Notes: generated by a model not told the origin, from the letters alone. 64,000 nucleotides of DNA from CBDDKZ01 sp965230415 (GCA_965230415.1 CBDDKZ010000005.1:4030001-4094000), one strand, 5' to 3'; counted from the first letter of the stretch, positions 1-9,014 are shown. A program made the numbers and translations.

Positions 1-19
1 TAGCAGTAATATTAGGTAG

Positions 20-47
20 GAGAGTCTGTAATGAATTACAGATTCTC
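20..47 (-). terminator. Inverted repeat over the lipoprotein stop codon
   Basis: Two 13-nt arms (20-32 and 35-47) are complementary except for one position, around a 2-nt centre. The structure includes the stop codon of the small lipoprotein. No T-run follows on the minus strand, so it may be a transcript-stabilising hairpin rather than a classical intrinsic terminator. Confidence 0.35.
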
Positions 48-182
48 GTCAAGGTCTTTTACGATTTCCTTCTCTACTTTCTGATCTGCCTTTACGTATG
101 TAGCGCAAACGCTATGACGATAGCACGATGAAAGAGCAACAGCAACAACAACAACCGATAATACAAGAAGTGACTTTTTCAT
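36..182 (-). CDS. Small predicted lipoprotein (48 aa)
   Basis: This short ORF encodes a 48-residue protein beginning MKKSLLVLSVVVVAVALSSC. It has two lysines, a strongly hydrophobic stretch and then a lipobox (L-S-S-C, Cys20), so it is a likely signal-peptidase II lipoprotein. The mature part is only about 29 residues. It has one further cysteine (Cys26) and an acidic/basic tail ending DLDENL. Support for a real gene comes from the textbook lipoprotein signal and from a Bacteroidota-type promoter about 46 nt upstream of the start. An inverted repeat overlaps the stop codon. Function is unknown; entericidin-like small lipoproteins look similar, but I see no specific match. Confidence 0.6.
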   Translation of the reverse strand: MKKSLLVLSVVVVAVALSSCYRHSVCATYVKADQKVEKEIVKDLDENL

Positions 183-227
183 AGTCTTAATAATTAATAA
201 TTACTTTAATAACACAACGTATCAGAT

Positions 228-258
228 CAAATATAATAAAATAAAATCAGTATATCAA
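228..258 (-). promoter_or_regulatory. Bacteroidota-type promoter for the small lipoprotein
   Basis: Read on the minus strand, the segment has a TTG (-33 region, 256-258), 20 nt, and then TATATTTG (228-235), which matches the TAnnTTTG -7 element of Bacteroidota sigma-ABfr promoters. Transcription would start near 221, leaving a leader of about 40 nt. The remainder of 259-501 upstream of argS is AT-rich and shows no other element I can support. Confidence 0.5.
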
Positions 259-501
259 TACCAAATCACATAAAATTATTATACCTGTCCTTACCTAATT
301 AAACGTTATTTTGGTATTGTAAGTTGGGGAAAATGCACAGATTCGAGTCATTTTTCTTGGTGTAAATAATACGGTAATTCGAAATTATTACATCAGCGTA
401 CATTTTAGAAAATATCTCTTTTCAAATAATATTTTTCTTAGTTAAATATTCACCATATTTGCAGGATTATTGAATACTATTATGATTTAATCATTGAATA
501 T

Positions 502-2286
502 ATGAGCCTGGAAACTGAGATTAAGAATGGGATTGCTTCGGCGTTGAATTCATTGAATGTGGAAACAGAAGTGGAAAGTATTGCCTTACAACCTACAAGG
601 GAAGGCTTTGATGGTGATTTTACATTTGTGACCTTTCCTTTTGTAAAGCAACTGCGAAAAGCACCTGATCAGGTTGGGAATGAAATAGGAACAATATTAC
701 AGCAAAAGTGTGATGCGGTAACCGGTTTTAATGTGGTGAAAGGCTTTTTGAATATTGAGGTAGCTCAGGATTCGTGGCTTTCTCTATTTAACGATATACT
801 GGCCAATGACGATTTTGGGAAAAATCCACAGATTGGCAAAACCGTAATGGTAGAATATTCAAGTCCTAATACGAACAAACCTTTACACCTGGGACATTTA
901 AGAAATAACTTCTTAGGCTATGCTGTGGCTCAGATTTTACAGGAGAATGGCTATGAAGTAGTAATGGCTAATTTAATTAACGATAGAGGTATCCATATTT
1001 GCAAATCCATGTTGGGCTACTTAAAGTTTGCAAATGGGAAAACGCCTGAAGATTTTGGCTTAAAAGGAGACCGTTTGGTGGGAGATTTATATGTGCAGTT
1101 CGAAAAAGCATATAAAAGCGAGGTACAGGAATTAATAGGAAAGGGCATGGGAGAAGACCAGGCAAAAAAGGAGGCCCCTCTTTTTGTGGAAGCTCAGGAA
1201 ATGCTCCGTAAATGGGAAAATAACGACAAAGAAACGGTTGCCCTTTGGGAAAAGATGAACAATTGGGTGTATGAGGGTTTTGATGCAACCTATAACCTGA
1301 TAGGTGTGAATTTTGACAAATTCTATTATGAAAGTGATACCTATTTGTTGGGTAAGGACCTGGTTGATGAAGGAATGAAATCAGGTGAATTTTACAGTAA
1401 AGAAGATAATTCTGTTTGGTGTGATTTATCAGACAGAGGCCTGGATCATAAATTGGTGCTTAGGGGAGATGGTACTTCGGTGTACATCACTCAGGACATG
1501 GGTACAGCAGATCTAAAGTATAATGAATATAAGTTAGATCAATCCTTATACGTTGTCGGAGATGAACAAGATCACCATTTTCAGGTGCTCAAGGAGATAT
1601 TGAAGAAGCTGGGACGTTCTTATGCAGCAAATATTTACCACCTTTCCTATGGCATGGTGGACCTTCCCACCGGAAGAATGAAAACGAGGGAGGGAAACGT
1701 TGTTGATGCAGATGACCTGGTACAAGAAATGATAGATACTGCCAAAACACGTACAACCGAACTTGGTAAAATCGATGGTTTTAATGAAGAAGAGGCCAAA
1801 CAATTGTACCGAATACTGGCATTAGGAGCACTTAAATACTATATCTTAAAGGTCGACCCTCGCCGACGTATGGTATTTAATCCGGAAGAGTCGATCGATT
1901 TTCAGGGAGATACAGGGGTTTTCATACAATTCATTTACGTTCGTACAGCAGCAATACTTAGGAAGGCTAATTCAGACGGAATTGATCATAGTAAGGTTGT
2001 AGCGTCTATGGAATTGAGCGAAACCGAACAAAAAATTATAGAACTGCTCAACTCATATCCCAAAAAACTGAATGAAGCGGCATCTAATTATGCCCCTTCT
2101 GTATTGGCACAATATACATATTCGCTTGCAAAAGCATATAGCAAATTTTACAATGAATCTCCTATTTTCCACGAGCGTACTTCTGACGAACAACGTCAAT
2201 TTAGAGTCGCGTTGTCTTATGTGGTTGGACGTACCTTAAAAAAAGTATTGTCACTGTTAGGTATAGAATGCCCTGAAAGAATGTAA
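502..2286 (+). CDS. argS: Arginyl-tRNA synthetase
   Basis: Class I aminoacyl-tRNA synthetase that charges tRNA-Arg with arginine in the cytoplasm. The 594-residue length fits the family. The N-terminal ~100 residues form the Arg-tRNA synthetase additional domain. The HIGH-type signature is HLGH at residues 129-132, in the context NTNKPLHLGHLRNN. The KMSKS loop is replaced by MKTREG at residue 393, which is usual for ArgRS. The C-terminal ~120 residues form the DALR anticodon-binding domain, ending in LLGIECPERM as in other bacterial ArgRS proteins. The menA start lies one nucleotide after the stop, so the two genes are very likely cotranscribed although functionally unrelated. Confidence 0.97.
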   Translation: MSLETEIKNGIASALNSLNVETEVESIALQPTREGFDGDFTFVTFPFVKQLRKAPDQVGNEIGTILQQKCDAVTGFNVVKGFLNIEVAQDSWLSLFNDILANDDFGKNPQIGKTVMVEYSSPNTNKPLHLGHLRNNFLGYAVAQILQENGYEVVMANLINDRGIHICKSMLGYLKFANGKTPEDFGLKGDRLVGDLYVQFEKAYKSEVQELIGKGMGEDQAKKEAPLFVEAQEMLRKWENNDKETVALWEKMNNWVYEGFDATYNLIGVNFDKFYYESDTYLLGKDLVDEGMKSGEFYSKEDNSVWCDLSDRGLDHKLVLRGDGTSVYITQDMGTADLKYNEYKLDQSLYVVGDEQDHHFQVLKEILKKLGRSYAANIYHLSYGMVDLPTGRMKTREGNVVDADDLVQEMIDTAKTRTTELGKIDGFNEEEAKQLYRILALGALKYYILKVDPRRRMVFNPEESIDFQGDTGVFIQFIYVRTAAILRKANSDGIDHSKVVASMELSETEQKIIELLNSYPKKLNEAASNYAPSVLAQYTYSLAKAYSKFYNESPIFHERTSDEQRQFRVALSYVVGRTLKKVLSLLGIECPERM

Positions 2287-2287
2287 T

Positions 2288-3193
2288 ATGAAAGCATGGA
2301 TTAGCGCGTTTAGACTTCGGACACTCCCATTGGCTTTGTCCAGTATATTAATGGGGGCCTTTATGGCCGCCCATAATGTAAATTATCGGGCATCAATTAC
2401 TGTGTTATGTATTCTCACCACCATATTTTTACAGGTATTATCTAATTTGGCCAACGATTTTGGTGATCATGTTCACGGTGCGGATCATGACGGTAGACAA
2501 GGGCCTTCACGGGCAGTTCAGTCGGGGAAAATAACTCCTCAAGCCATGAAACGTGCTATACTTATTTTTGTGATCTTGTCTTTTTCTTCGGGCTGCAGCC
2601 TGCTGTGGGTGGCCTTCGGAACTGAGATGATACGGGAAATACTCCTGTTCCTGGGACTCGGTATTCTGTCTATTGTTGCAGCAATTAAATATACCGCTGG
2701 TAAAAAACCTTATGGCTATGTAGGCCTGGGCGATGTGTCTGTTTTTCTGTTCTTTGGAATAGTAGGTGTTTTAGGAACCTATTTTGTCCATGTCAGGTCC
2801 CTCGATCTTTTGTTATTGCTTCCGGCGACTTCCTGCGGCTTATTCGCTACAGTAGTATTGAATATAAATAATATTCGAGATATAGATTCGGATAAAGATG
2901 CCGGAAAGAAATCAATACCGGTAAGGATAGGAAAGAAAAATGCACGAGTATATAATTGGGTTTTAATTTTAATTGGCTTAGCCAGTACGATTGCTTTTGT
3001 AATTATACGTTTCCAGAGTTGGTGGCAACTGCTTTTTCTAATCTCAGCGGTCCCCATCTTACTAGTAGGTAAGTCTGTTTGGGAGAACTATGATCCTGAA
3101 AAAATAGACCCCTTGCTCAAGAAAATGGCGCTTTCAACGCTGCTATTTGTAATTACTTTCGGAATAGGTTCGCTTTTGGCTGCGGTTTCGTAA
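2288..3193 (+). CDS. menA: 1,4-dihydroxy-2-naphthoate polyprenyltransferase
   Basis: Integral membrane UbiA-superfamily prenyltransferase that attaches the isoprenoid tail to 1,4-dihydroxy-2-naphthoate, giving demethylmenaquinone. The protein has 301 residues and about eight to nine hydrophobic helices. The first Asp-rich Mg2+/prenyl-diphosphate motif is seen as NDFGDHVHGADHD (from about residue 56). The second is the NNIRDIDSDKDAGK stretch near residue 195, typical of MenA. The gene follows argS with a 1-nt gap. Together with menC at 53.5 kb it indicates menaquinone-based respiration. The downstream neighbour is convergent. Confidence 0.93.
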   Translation: MKAWISAFRLRTLPLALSSILMGAFMAAHNVNYRASITVLCILTTIFLQVLSNLANDFGDHVHGADHDGRQGPSRAVQSGKITPQAMKRAILIFVILSFSSGCSLLWVAFGTEMIREILLFLGLGILSIVAAIKYTAGKKPYGYVGLGDVSVFLFFGIVGVLGTYFVHVRSLDLLLLLPATSCGLFATVVLNINNIRDIDSDKDAGKKSIPVRIGKKNARVYNWVLILIGLASTIAFVIIRFQSWWQLLFLISAVPILLVGKSVWENYDPEKIDPLLKKMALSTLLFVITFGIGSLLAAVS

Positions 3194-3212
3194 AATAAAT
3201 TTGTTCGCAACC

Positions 3213-3890
3213 TTAGAAGCTTGTTAACGCAAATGAAATAATATTTGCTCCCATTTGAAGTGCTTTTAAACGTACTTTCGGATCGTCATTATGTACTTCC
3301 TGGTCTTCCCAACCATTACCTAAGTCACTTTCATAAGAATAAAAGCATACCAGTCTGCCCTCGTAGATCAGTCCGAAGCCCTGAGGGGCTTTACCGTCGT
3401 GTTCATGTACCTTTGGTAAGCCATCCCTGAAATTAAATTTCTGATGATAGATCGGGTGTTCCCATGATAGTTCAATAAATTCAAGCTCTGGAAAAACCTT
3501 TTTCATTTCAGTCCTGACAAACTTATCCATGCCATAGTTGTCATCAATATGTAAGAAGCCTCCTGATAACAGGTAATTTCTTAAATTCTGAGCTTCCTGT
3601 TTTGAAAAGACTACATTGCCGTGTCCGGTCATATGTATAAATGGGTAATTGAAAATTTTGCTGCTTCCAACTTCAACGATATCATCCTTCTTAAAAATAT
3701 CCGTATTCAGTTGTTGGTTACAAAACGTTATTAAATTAGGTAGGGATGTCTTATTGGCGTACCAGTCTCCGCCACCGCTATACTTCAATTTGGCAATTTT
3801 TATATTAACACTTTGGGCATTTAAGCTATTGGTGTCAATAATCATCAGGAGTGAGCCTAATAGAAAGAGGAAGAAAGAAAACTTTTTCAT
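3213..3890 (-). CDS. DUF4159 domain secreted protein
   Basis: The protein has about 225 residues with a signal peptide (MKKFSFFLFLLGSLLMIIDT…LNAQ). The body matches the DUF4159 family: a glutamine-amidotransferase-like alpha/beta fold with motifs such as KYSGGGDWYANKTSLPNL, HMTGHGNVVF, GGFLHIDDNYG and the ELSWEHPIYH segment. The biochemical role of the family is not established; its members are common in Bacteroidota. I chose the ATG at 3890 rather than an earlier in-frame start at 3911, because it gives a proper signal peptide and lies 7 nt after the rsmE stop. It is the last gene of the mpl-exonuclease-rsmE operon. Confidence 0.8.
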   Translation of the reverse strand: MKKFSFFLFLLGSLLMIIDTNSLNAQSVNIKIAKLKYSGGGDWYANKTSLPNLITFCNQQLNTDIFKKDDIVEVGSSKIFNYPFIHMTGHGNVVFSKQEAQNLRNYLLSGGFLHIDDNYGMDKFVRTEMKKVFPELEFIELSWEHPIYHQKFNFRDGLPKVHEHDGKAPQGFGLIYEGRLVCFYSYESDLGNGWEDQEVHNDDPKVRLKALQMGANIISFALTSF

Positions 3891-3897
3891 AATTAGT

Positions 3898-4593
3898 TCA
3901 GCTATGAGCAATATTTATAGTGTGTGTGGCTACTACACCCGCTGTTTCTGTACGTAATCTGGACTCACCAAGTGAAGCTGGTTTGAAGCCCATTTTTAAA
4001 GCAAAGTCAACTTCTTCTTTTGAAAAGTCGCCTTCGGGGCCAATAGCTACACAAACACTTTTATTGTTGCGACATAAATTTAACAAATTATTCTTATTCG
4101 TTTCATCAATATACGCAATAACCCTTAACTCGTCAGTGCAATTTTCTGCAAAATTTTTGAAATCTACTAAGGCGTTTATTTTAGGAAGCAACGTTTTCAG
4201 AGACTGTTTCATTGCGCTAACTGCGATTTTTTTTACGCGTTCATCCTTTATGATTTTTCTATCTGAATGCTTGCACAAAAGAAAGCTTATTTCGTCGATA
4301 CCTATCTCTACAGCCTTTTCAACGAACCATTCTATGCGGTCCATGTTTTTGGTAGGAGCAATGGCAATATGGGTATAAAAGGCTTTAGAAGGGCTTTTGA
4401 ATTCTTCTAAAATTTCCAAACTACACTTTTTAGGATTATCGTCTACTATACGACACAGAAACCTGCTCCCTTTACCATTTACAACGTTGATTTCGTCACC
4501 TGTTTTTTTTCGTAATACCTTTACGGCATGTCTCGATTCCAACTCATCCATGTGAAATTGGTCGCGAACTTCCGTATGGTAGAACAGTTGCAC
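3898..4593 (-). CDS. rsmE: 16S rRNA m3U1498 methyltransferase
   Basis: SPOUT-class RNA methyltransferase that methylates N3 of U1498 of 16S rRNA using S-adenosylmethionine. The 231-residue length fits the family. An N-terminal PUA-like domain includes HAVKVLRKKTGDEINVVNGKG. The C-terminal knotted SPOUT domain carries the diagnostic IGPEGDFSKEE and LGESRLRTETA motifs, which form the AdoMet-binding trefoil knot. It lies 8 nt downstream of the exonuclease gene and 7 nt upstream of the DUF4159 gene, in what appears to be one minus-strand transcription unit. Confidence 0.95.
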   Translation of the reverse strand: MQLFYHTEVRDQFHMDELESRHAVKVLRKKTGDEINVVNGKGSRFLCRIVDDNPKKCSLEILEEFKSPSKAFYTHIAIAPTKNMDRIEWFVEKAVEIGIDEISFLLCKHSDRKIIKDERVKKIAVSAMKQSLKTLLPKINALVDFKNFAENCTDELRVIAYIDETNKNNLLNLCRNNKSVCVAIGPEGDFSKEEVDFALKMGFKPASLGESRLRTETAGVVATHTINIAHS

Positions 4594-4601
4594 GTTCCTT
4601 T

Positions 4602-5411
4602 TTAATTATTAGCTGTTAGAGAACTCAACTTTATTTTAGTGAGGACTTTTTTAGTCTGAAGGGGGAAGTCACCTTTCATCATCCAGTCATAATAGGCAGG
4701 CTCTCTTTTGAAAACGTCGCTTACCGGTTTGTTCTTATGTTTGCCAAAGTTAAAACATATCTGCTTCTGGTCATTGTAAATAAGTCTTCCGGCCAGGTCG
4801 GCAAAATTTGAAAGAGTTAGTTGATGAAGCGCATCCATATCATTCTTTATGGGCACAATTTCGTTTCCTTCCCTGTCTTTTATAGCTACGTCCTGATACT
4901 TATCTAATTGGGCTTTTAATACTTCATATGTGGCAATTGTATCTGCTTCTGCACTATGGGCATTTTCAAGACTCTTGTCACAATAAAACTTGTACGCGGC
5001 TGTCAATGTGCGGGGTTCCATGAGGTAAAAGATCTTTTGAGCGTCAATTACACGGCACTTGTCCAGTGAAAAATCAATATCCGCTCTAAGGAATTCTTCC
5101 ATCAGTACCGGGATATCAAATTTAACAAGGTTGTACCCTCCCAAATCACATCCGGTAAGAAAGTCGGCCATCGATTTTGCCACCTGTTTAAAAGTGGGTT
5201 CATTTTCGACATCTTTGTCATATATTCCATGAATTTTACTCGATTCAGCGGGAATGGGAATAGTGGGGTTTATTTTCCGAGTCTTTTTCTCCGTGTCACC
5301 ATTGGGGTGTACTTTTACTATAGAGATTTCCACAATACGATCTTGTGTAATGGAGGTACCGGTGGTTTCAAGATCAAAAAAGGCGATCGGTTTCGATAAA
5401 TTTAATTGCAT
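4602..5411 (-). CDS. DEDD-type 3'-5' exonuclease (DnaQ-like)
   Basis: A 269-residue protein of the DnaQ/RNase T exonuclease superfamily. ExoI is FFDLETTG (Asp13 and Glu15), ExoII is the NLVKFDIPVL stretch, and ExoIII is HSAEADTIATYEVL with the DEDDh-type His and Asp. Together these supply the metal-binding acidic residues. The C-terminal part (FNFGKHKNKPVSDVFKRE…YYDWMMKGDF) is a small extra domain often fused to Bacteroidota exonucleases of this group. It could be a proofreading/repair nuclease or act on RNA; the polymerase epsilon function cannot be assigned. Its start codon directly abuts the mpl stop, indicating translational coupling. Confidence 0.87.
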   Translation of the reverse strand: MQLNLSKPIAFFDLETTGTSITQDRIVEISIVKVHPNGDTEKKTRKINPTIPIPAESSKIHGIYDKDVENEPTFKQVAKSMADFLTGCDLGGYNLVKFDIPVLMEEFLRADIDFSLDKCRVIDAQKIFYLMEPRTLTAAYKFYCDKSLENAHSAEADTIATYEVLKAQLDKYQDVAIKDREGNEIVPIKNDMDALHQLTLSNFADLAGRLIYNDQKQICFNFGKHKNKPVSDVFKREPAYYDWMMKGDFPLQTKKVLTKIKLSSLTANN

Positions 5412-6785
5412 TTAAGATAATAGGTTAGTGGTCAGTTCGCTCAGGTTTGTGTTATTGAAACTGCCTGAACTCATCAAAAGTAAATTTTTATTTTTCCATA
5501 ACTGCCCTTTTAAGAAATCTACGAGTGCATTACTATCGTCGTAAATAAGCAGATTTTTACATTCGAATGCCTTTTCTATTTCAGCAAAACTGATCGATTC
5601 CAATCCCTTTTTGGCAATAGAATCGGGATTAAAGTAAACGACGGGAAAGTCAACACCTTCGAAAGTGCCTTTGTACTGATTTAAAAAATCTTTGTTAAGG
5701 CTACTGAAAGTGTGCAATTCCAAGCATGCGACCAGAGAGCGATCACTGAATTGATTTTTAACAGCTTTGCAAGTGGCTTCTAATTTGGAAGGGGAATGGG
5801 CGAAGTCTTTGTAGATAGAACAGGTGTCATTTGAGCCAATAAGCTCCAATCGTTTTCCTGCTCCCTTAAAACTGCTGATGGCTTCATAAAACTCATCTTC
5901 ATTCACATAAAGCCTGTCGCATACCAGTTTAGCAGCGGCAATATTACTTAAATTATGCGCTCCGAAGACCTCGAGTGGGATATTTCCCTTTTTGGTGATA
6001 AGAAATGTTTTACCATTTACAATTTTAGATGCATGAGCTTCGTAGCTAAATTTGACAATATCATTATCATTGTTTTCAACAATTTCTTTGGCCAGTGTAT
6101 CGTTTTGGTTATAGATCAACGTACCTGCTTTCGGAGTATTTTGTGAGAAAAGTTTGAATTGATCCACATAACTGGCTTGTGTTGGAAATACATTGATGTG
6201 ATCCCATGCAATACCACTAAGAACTCCCATGTGATGTTGGTATCTAATGAATTTGGGTGTTGGGTCCAGTGGGCTGCTTAAGTATTCATCTCCTTCTATA
6301 ATGATAACGGGTGCGTCGGAGCTCAATTTAACCATGGTATCAAAGCCATCAATGGAGGCACCTACCGCATAGTCAAAAGACCTGTTACATTTGTGTAACA
6401 CATGCATGATCATGGAGGTTATGCTGGTTTTACCATGACTACCTGCAATAACTACACGTTGTTTGTCTTCGCTGTTTTTATAGATGAATTCGGGGAATGA
6501 ATACACCGGAATGTTCAATTCCTGCGCTTTTAGAAGCTCAATATTATCTTTCTTTGCGTGCATGCCAAGAATAATCGCATCCAAATCCGGAGTGATTCTA
6601 TTAAGGTCCCATTCCGAATTGTCGGGTAATAATCCATGTCTCTCGAGCCTGCTTTTTGAAGGTTCAAAAAATCCATCATCCGAACCACTTATTTCAAAGC
6701 CTTGTTGGTGCAAGGCTATTGCCAAATTATGCATTACACTACCGCCAATGGCAATAAAGTGTATTTTTTGTAATTTTTTATTCAT
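5412..6785 (-). CDS. mpl: UDP-MurNAc:L-Ala-gamma-D-Glu-mDAP ligase
   Basis: Mur-ligase-family enzyme of peptidoglycan recycling that joins the recovered tripeptide L-Ala-D-Glu-meso-DAP to UDP-MurNAc, with ATP. The protein has 457 residues. The N-terminal Rossmann segment is HFIAIGGSVMHNLAIALHQQG, and GSDDGFFEPS follows, as in Mpl and unlike MurC (which has SGSD followed by different residues). The ATP P-loop is AGSHGKTSITS at about residues 113-123. The central domain has IIIEGDEYLSSPLD, and HSPSK lies near residue 330. It is the first gene of the operon with exonuclease, rsmE and DUF4159, and has a strong promoter just upstream. MurC is the alternative, but the short length and DEYLSSPLD favour Mpl. 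Confidence 0.9.
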   Translation of the reverse strand: MNKKLQKIHFIAIGGSVMHNLAIALHQQGFEISGSDDGFFEPSKSRLERHGLLPDNSEWDLNRITPDLDAIILGMHAKKDNIELLKAQELNIPVYSFPEFIYKNSEDKQRVVIAGSHGKTSITSMIMHVLHKCNRSFDYAVGASIDGFDTMVKLSSDAPVIIIEGDEYLSSPLDPTPKFIRYQHHMGVLSGIAWDHINVFPTQASYVDQFKLFSQNTPKAGTLIYNQNDTLAKEIVENNDNDIVKFSYEAHASKIVNGKTFLITKKGNIPLEVFGAHNLSNIAAAKLVCDRLYVNEDEFYEAISSFKGAGKRLELIGSNDTCSIYKDFAHSPSKLEATCKAVKNQFSDRSLVACLELHTFSSLNKDFLNQYKGTFEGVDFPVVYFNPDSIAKKGLESISFAEIEKAFECKNLLIYDDSNALVDFLKGQLWKNKNLLLMSSGSFNNTNLSELTTNLLS

Positions 6786-6807
6786 TCACTATTCACTCAA
6801 GAATTGA

Positions 6808-6838
6808 CAAAAATAATATAAAAACTGCCATCAACAAA
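6808..6838 (-). promoter_or_regulatory. Promoter of the mpl operon
   Basis: On the minus strand TTTG (6835-6838) is followed after exactly 19 nt by TATTTTTG (6808-6815), a perfect match to the Bacteroidota -33/-7 pattern. The distance from the -7 element to the mpl ATG is 22 nt. Confidence 0.65.
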
Positions 6839-7019
6839 GAGAGAATTTCATTGATGTTTAAGGTATTGTTTATCAGTGTGTTGTGTTGTATTTTGTTAAA
6901 TAGAAACTGTGGATAAGTTTCGCTGTTAATTGTAAATCACTGATAATCAATGTGTAATAAATGTCAGGGGTGTTGATTAATATAATGAGTCAAAAGACCC
7001 TTATTTGTCACCAATTTGC

Positions 7020-7027
7020 TAATTTTG
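7020..7027 (+). promoter_or_regulatory. -7 element directly upstream of dnaB
   Basis: TAATTTTG matches TAnnTTTG and lies only 5 nt before the chosen dnaB ATG at 7033, so transcription would begin at or next to the start codon. A matching -33 TTTG at the usual spacing is not evident. Confidence 0.35.
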
Positions 7028-7032
7028 TATTT

Positions 7033-8607
7033 ATGGATGCAAAAAAATCAGCTTCACAAAACAAAGTGAGAAGAAGACCTGGGGGAGGGGTAAATGATAT
7101 TGGAGAAGGCTTAGGTAAAGTGCCTCCGCAGGCGGTGGAGTTGGAAGAAGCTGTTTTAGGGGCATTGATGTTAGAAAAAGATGCGCTTACAGAAGTAGTT
7201 GATATTTTAAAACCTGAGAGTTTTTATGTGGAAAAGAATGGTATGATATACAATGCTATTCTGAGTCTTTTTGCGAATTCAGATCCGGTAGATTTATTAA
7301 CTGTAACGAATCAATTACGTTCGTCCGGAGAATTGGAACTTGTCGGTGGGGCTTATTATGTGACGCAGCTGACGTCAAAAGTGAATTCAGCGGCGAATAT
7401 TGAGTACCATGCACGTATAATTTCAGAACAGGCCATTAAAAGAGAACTCATTCGAATTTCATCGGAGATTCAGACAGATGCTTACGAAGATACAACTGAT
7501 GTATTTGAGCTTTTAGACAGAACAGAGCAAGCAATGTTTGAAGTGAGCGAATCTAATATTCGTAAGAATTATTCCGATATGCGTACGCTCATGACGCAGG
7601 CTATTTCAGATTTGGAGAGCCTAAAAGATAAAGAAGATGGCTTGACCGGGGTACCTTCTGGGTTTACTGCGCTTGACAGAATAACATCTGGGTGGCAACG
7701 AAGTGATTTAGTAATTGTTGCGGCCAGACCTGGTATGGGTAAAACGGCATTTACCTTATCGGCTTTAAGGAACGCAGCGGTTGATTTCAATATGCCAGTG
7801 GCTTTTTTCTCCCTGGAGATGGGGGCTGTTCAATTGGTAAATCGTCTTATTTCATCAGAGGCAGAGTTGGGTTCGGAGAAATTACGAAAAGGAAACTTGG
7901 CAGATCACGAATGGGCACAGTTGCATCATAAGATTTCCGATCTTGCCAATGCACCTATTTTTATCGATGATACACCCGCGTTGTCAATATTAGAATTACG
8001 TGCGAAATGTAGAAGACTTAAGGCTCAACATGACATTCAGATTATTGTAATCGATTATTTGCAGTTGATGTCAGGAGATACCAGTGCACGAAAATCGGGT
8101 AATCGTGAACAGGAAATTGCATCTATTTCACGCGCGCTGAAAGGGATAGCAAAAGAACTTAATGTACCGGTCATTGCCTTGTCTCAGTTAAGTCGGGCAG
8201 TTGAAACGAGAGGGGGGGATAAACGTCCTCAGTTGTCAGATTTAAGGGAATCGGGATCGATCGAGCAGGATGCAGATATGGTAATGTTTTTGTATCGACC
8301 TGAATATTATGGTATCACCGAAGATGAAGAAGGAACACCAATGACCGGCGTGGGAGAAGTCATAATCGCTAAAAACAGACATGGTAGCCTGGAAGATGTA
8401 CGATTAAGGTTTATAGGGCAATTTACGAAATTCTGTGATCTCGAATTTAATTCCTTTGATTCAGGAGGAATGCCCGGGGCATTTCCGAGCGGAGGAACTG
8501 ATTTTGAGCAATCTTCTACCATTACTTTGGGCAGTAAAATGAATAATCAGTCCGGAGAGAATATGGATGCCTTTAATAAACCGGAAGACGATGATGTACC
8601 ATTTTAA
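7033..8607 (+). CDS. dnaB: Replicative DNA helicase
   Basis: Hexameric 5'-3' helicase that unwinds DNA ahead of the replication fork. From the chosen start it is 524 residues. The N-terminal primase-interacting domain begins with PPQAVELEEAVLGALMLEKD. The RecA-like core carries Walker A ARPGMGKTAF (Lys at residue 237), Walker B IIVIDYLQLM, and the DnaB-typical LSQLSRAVETR and SDLRESGSIEQDADMVMFLYRPEYY. No intein is present. An in-frame ATG exists 24 codons upstream (6961), but the residues it adds look unrelated, and a -7 promoter motif sits between the two, so 7033 is preferred. The gene converges on the small TPR gene with only 15 nt between stops. Confidence 0.96.
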   Translation: MDAKKSASQNKVRRRPGGGVNDIGEGLGKVPPQAVELEEAVLGALMLEKDALTEVVDILKPESFYVEKNGMIYNAILSLFANSDPVDLLTVTNQLRSSGELELVGGAYYVTQLTSKVNSAANIEYHARIISEQAIKRELIRISSEIQTDAYEDTTDVFELLDRTEQAMFEVSESNIRKNYSDMRTLMTQAISDLESLKDKEDGLTGVPSGFTALDRITSGWQRSDLVIVAARPGMGKTAFTLSALRNAAVDFNMPVAFFSLEMGAVQLVNRLISSEAELGSEKLRKGNLADHEWAQLHHKISDLANAPIFIDDTPALSILELRAKCRRLKAQHDIQIIVIDYLQLMSGDTSARKSGNREQEIASISRALKGIAKELNVPVIALSQLSRAVETRGGDKRPQLSDLRESGSIEQDADMVMFLYRPEYYGITEDEEGTPMTGVGEVIIAKNRHGSLEDVRLRFIGQFTKFCDLEFNSFDSGGMPGAFPSGGTDFEQSSTITLGSKMNNQSGENMDAFNKPEDDDVPF

Positions 8608-8622
8608 CACTCATCAGTAGCA

Positions 8623-8931
8623 TCATAACCAATCAATAGCTGTTTGCAATTCGCTGGCAGCGTGGTTATCATTTTGAAGCTTAGCCAATTCAAGCCCTTT
8701 ATTGTAGATAAATTCGGCTTTCTCCAACTTATTTTGACCCTCGTAATATTTGCCAGCATGGTAGTAGGTTGGTAAGTAATCCGGAAACTTCTGGAGGAGT
8801 AATTCGAAATAATCACCGGCTTTTGATACGTCATCTTTTAAATATTCAAGAGCCAACGCGTATTTGATAAAAGGATCCTTTGGGCTCTCATTTTCAAACG
8901 TTAACAACTGTTCGAGTCTGCTATTTGTCAT
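8623..8931 (-). CDS. Small tetratricopeptide-repeat protein
   Basis: A 102-residue protein without signal peptide, consisting of about two and a half TPR-like helical hairpins. Recognisable pieces are DPFIKYALALEYLKDDVSKAGDYFELLL, PTYYHAGKYYEGQNKLEKAE and FIYNKGLELAKLQNDNHAASEL. TPR repeats mediate protein contacts; no partner can be named. It is a single gene transcribed toward dnaB and diverges from etfB, so it is not in an operon. Similar short TPR proteins are widespread in Bacteroidota. Confidence 0.75.
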   Translation of the reverse strand: MTNSRLEQLLTFENESPKDPFIKYALALEYLKDDVSKAGDYFELLLQKFPDYLPTYYHAGKYYEGQNKLEKAEFIYNKGLELAKLQNDNHAASELQTAIDWL

Positions 8932-8984
8932 TTAAGCGCAATTTTTTTTAGATATTCTAAACTTATAGCGCTAAATTATGGTAT

Positions 8985-8992
8985 TATATTTG
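8985..8992 (+). promoter_or_regulatory. -7 element upstream of etfBA
   Basis: TATATTTG fits TAnnTTTG and lies 22 nt before the etfB ATG. The -33 region is not a good match, so this rests on the -7 element alone. Confidence 0.35.
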
Positions 8993-9014
8993 AGAAAGAA
9001 AACCCTTTTTTTGT

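Noticed and set aside
454..461. CATATTTG as a -7 element of argS
   Set aside because: One mismatch at the key T of TAnnTTTG and no -33 box at the proper spacing.
977..1288. Antisense 103-codon frame within argS
   Set aside because: Lies wholly inside a well-supported housekeeping gene and has no recognisable motif.
6961..7032. Upstream in-frame ATG extending dnaB by 24 residues
   Set aside because: The added residues look unrelated to DnaB and a -7 promoter motif lies inside the extension, so the ATG at 7033 is preferred.
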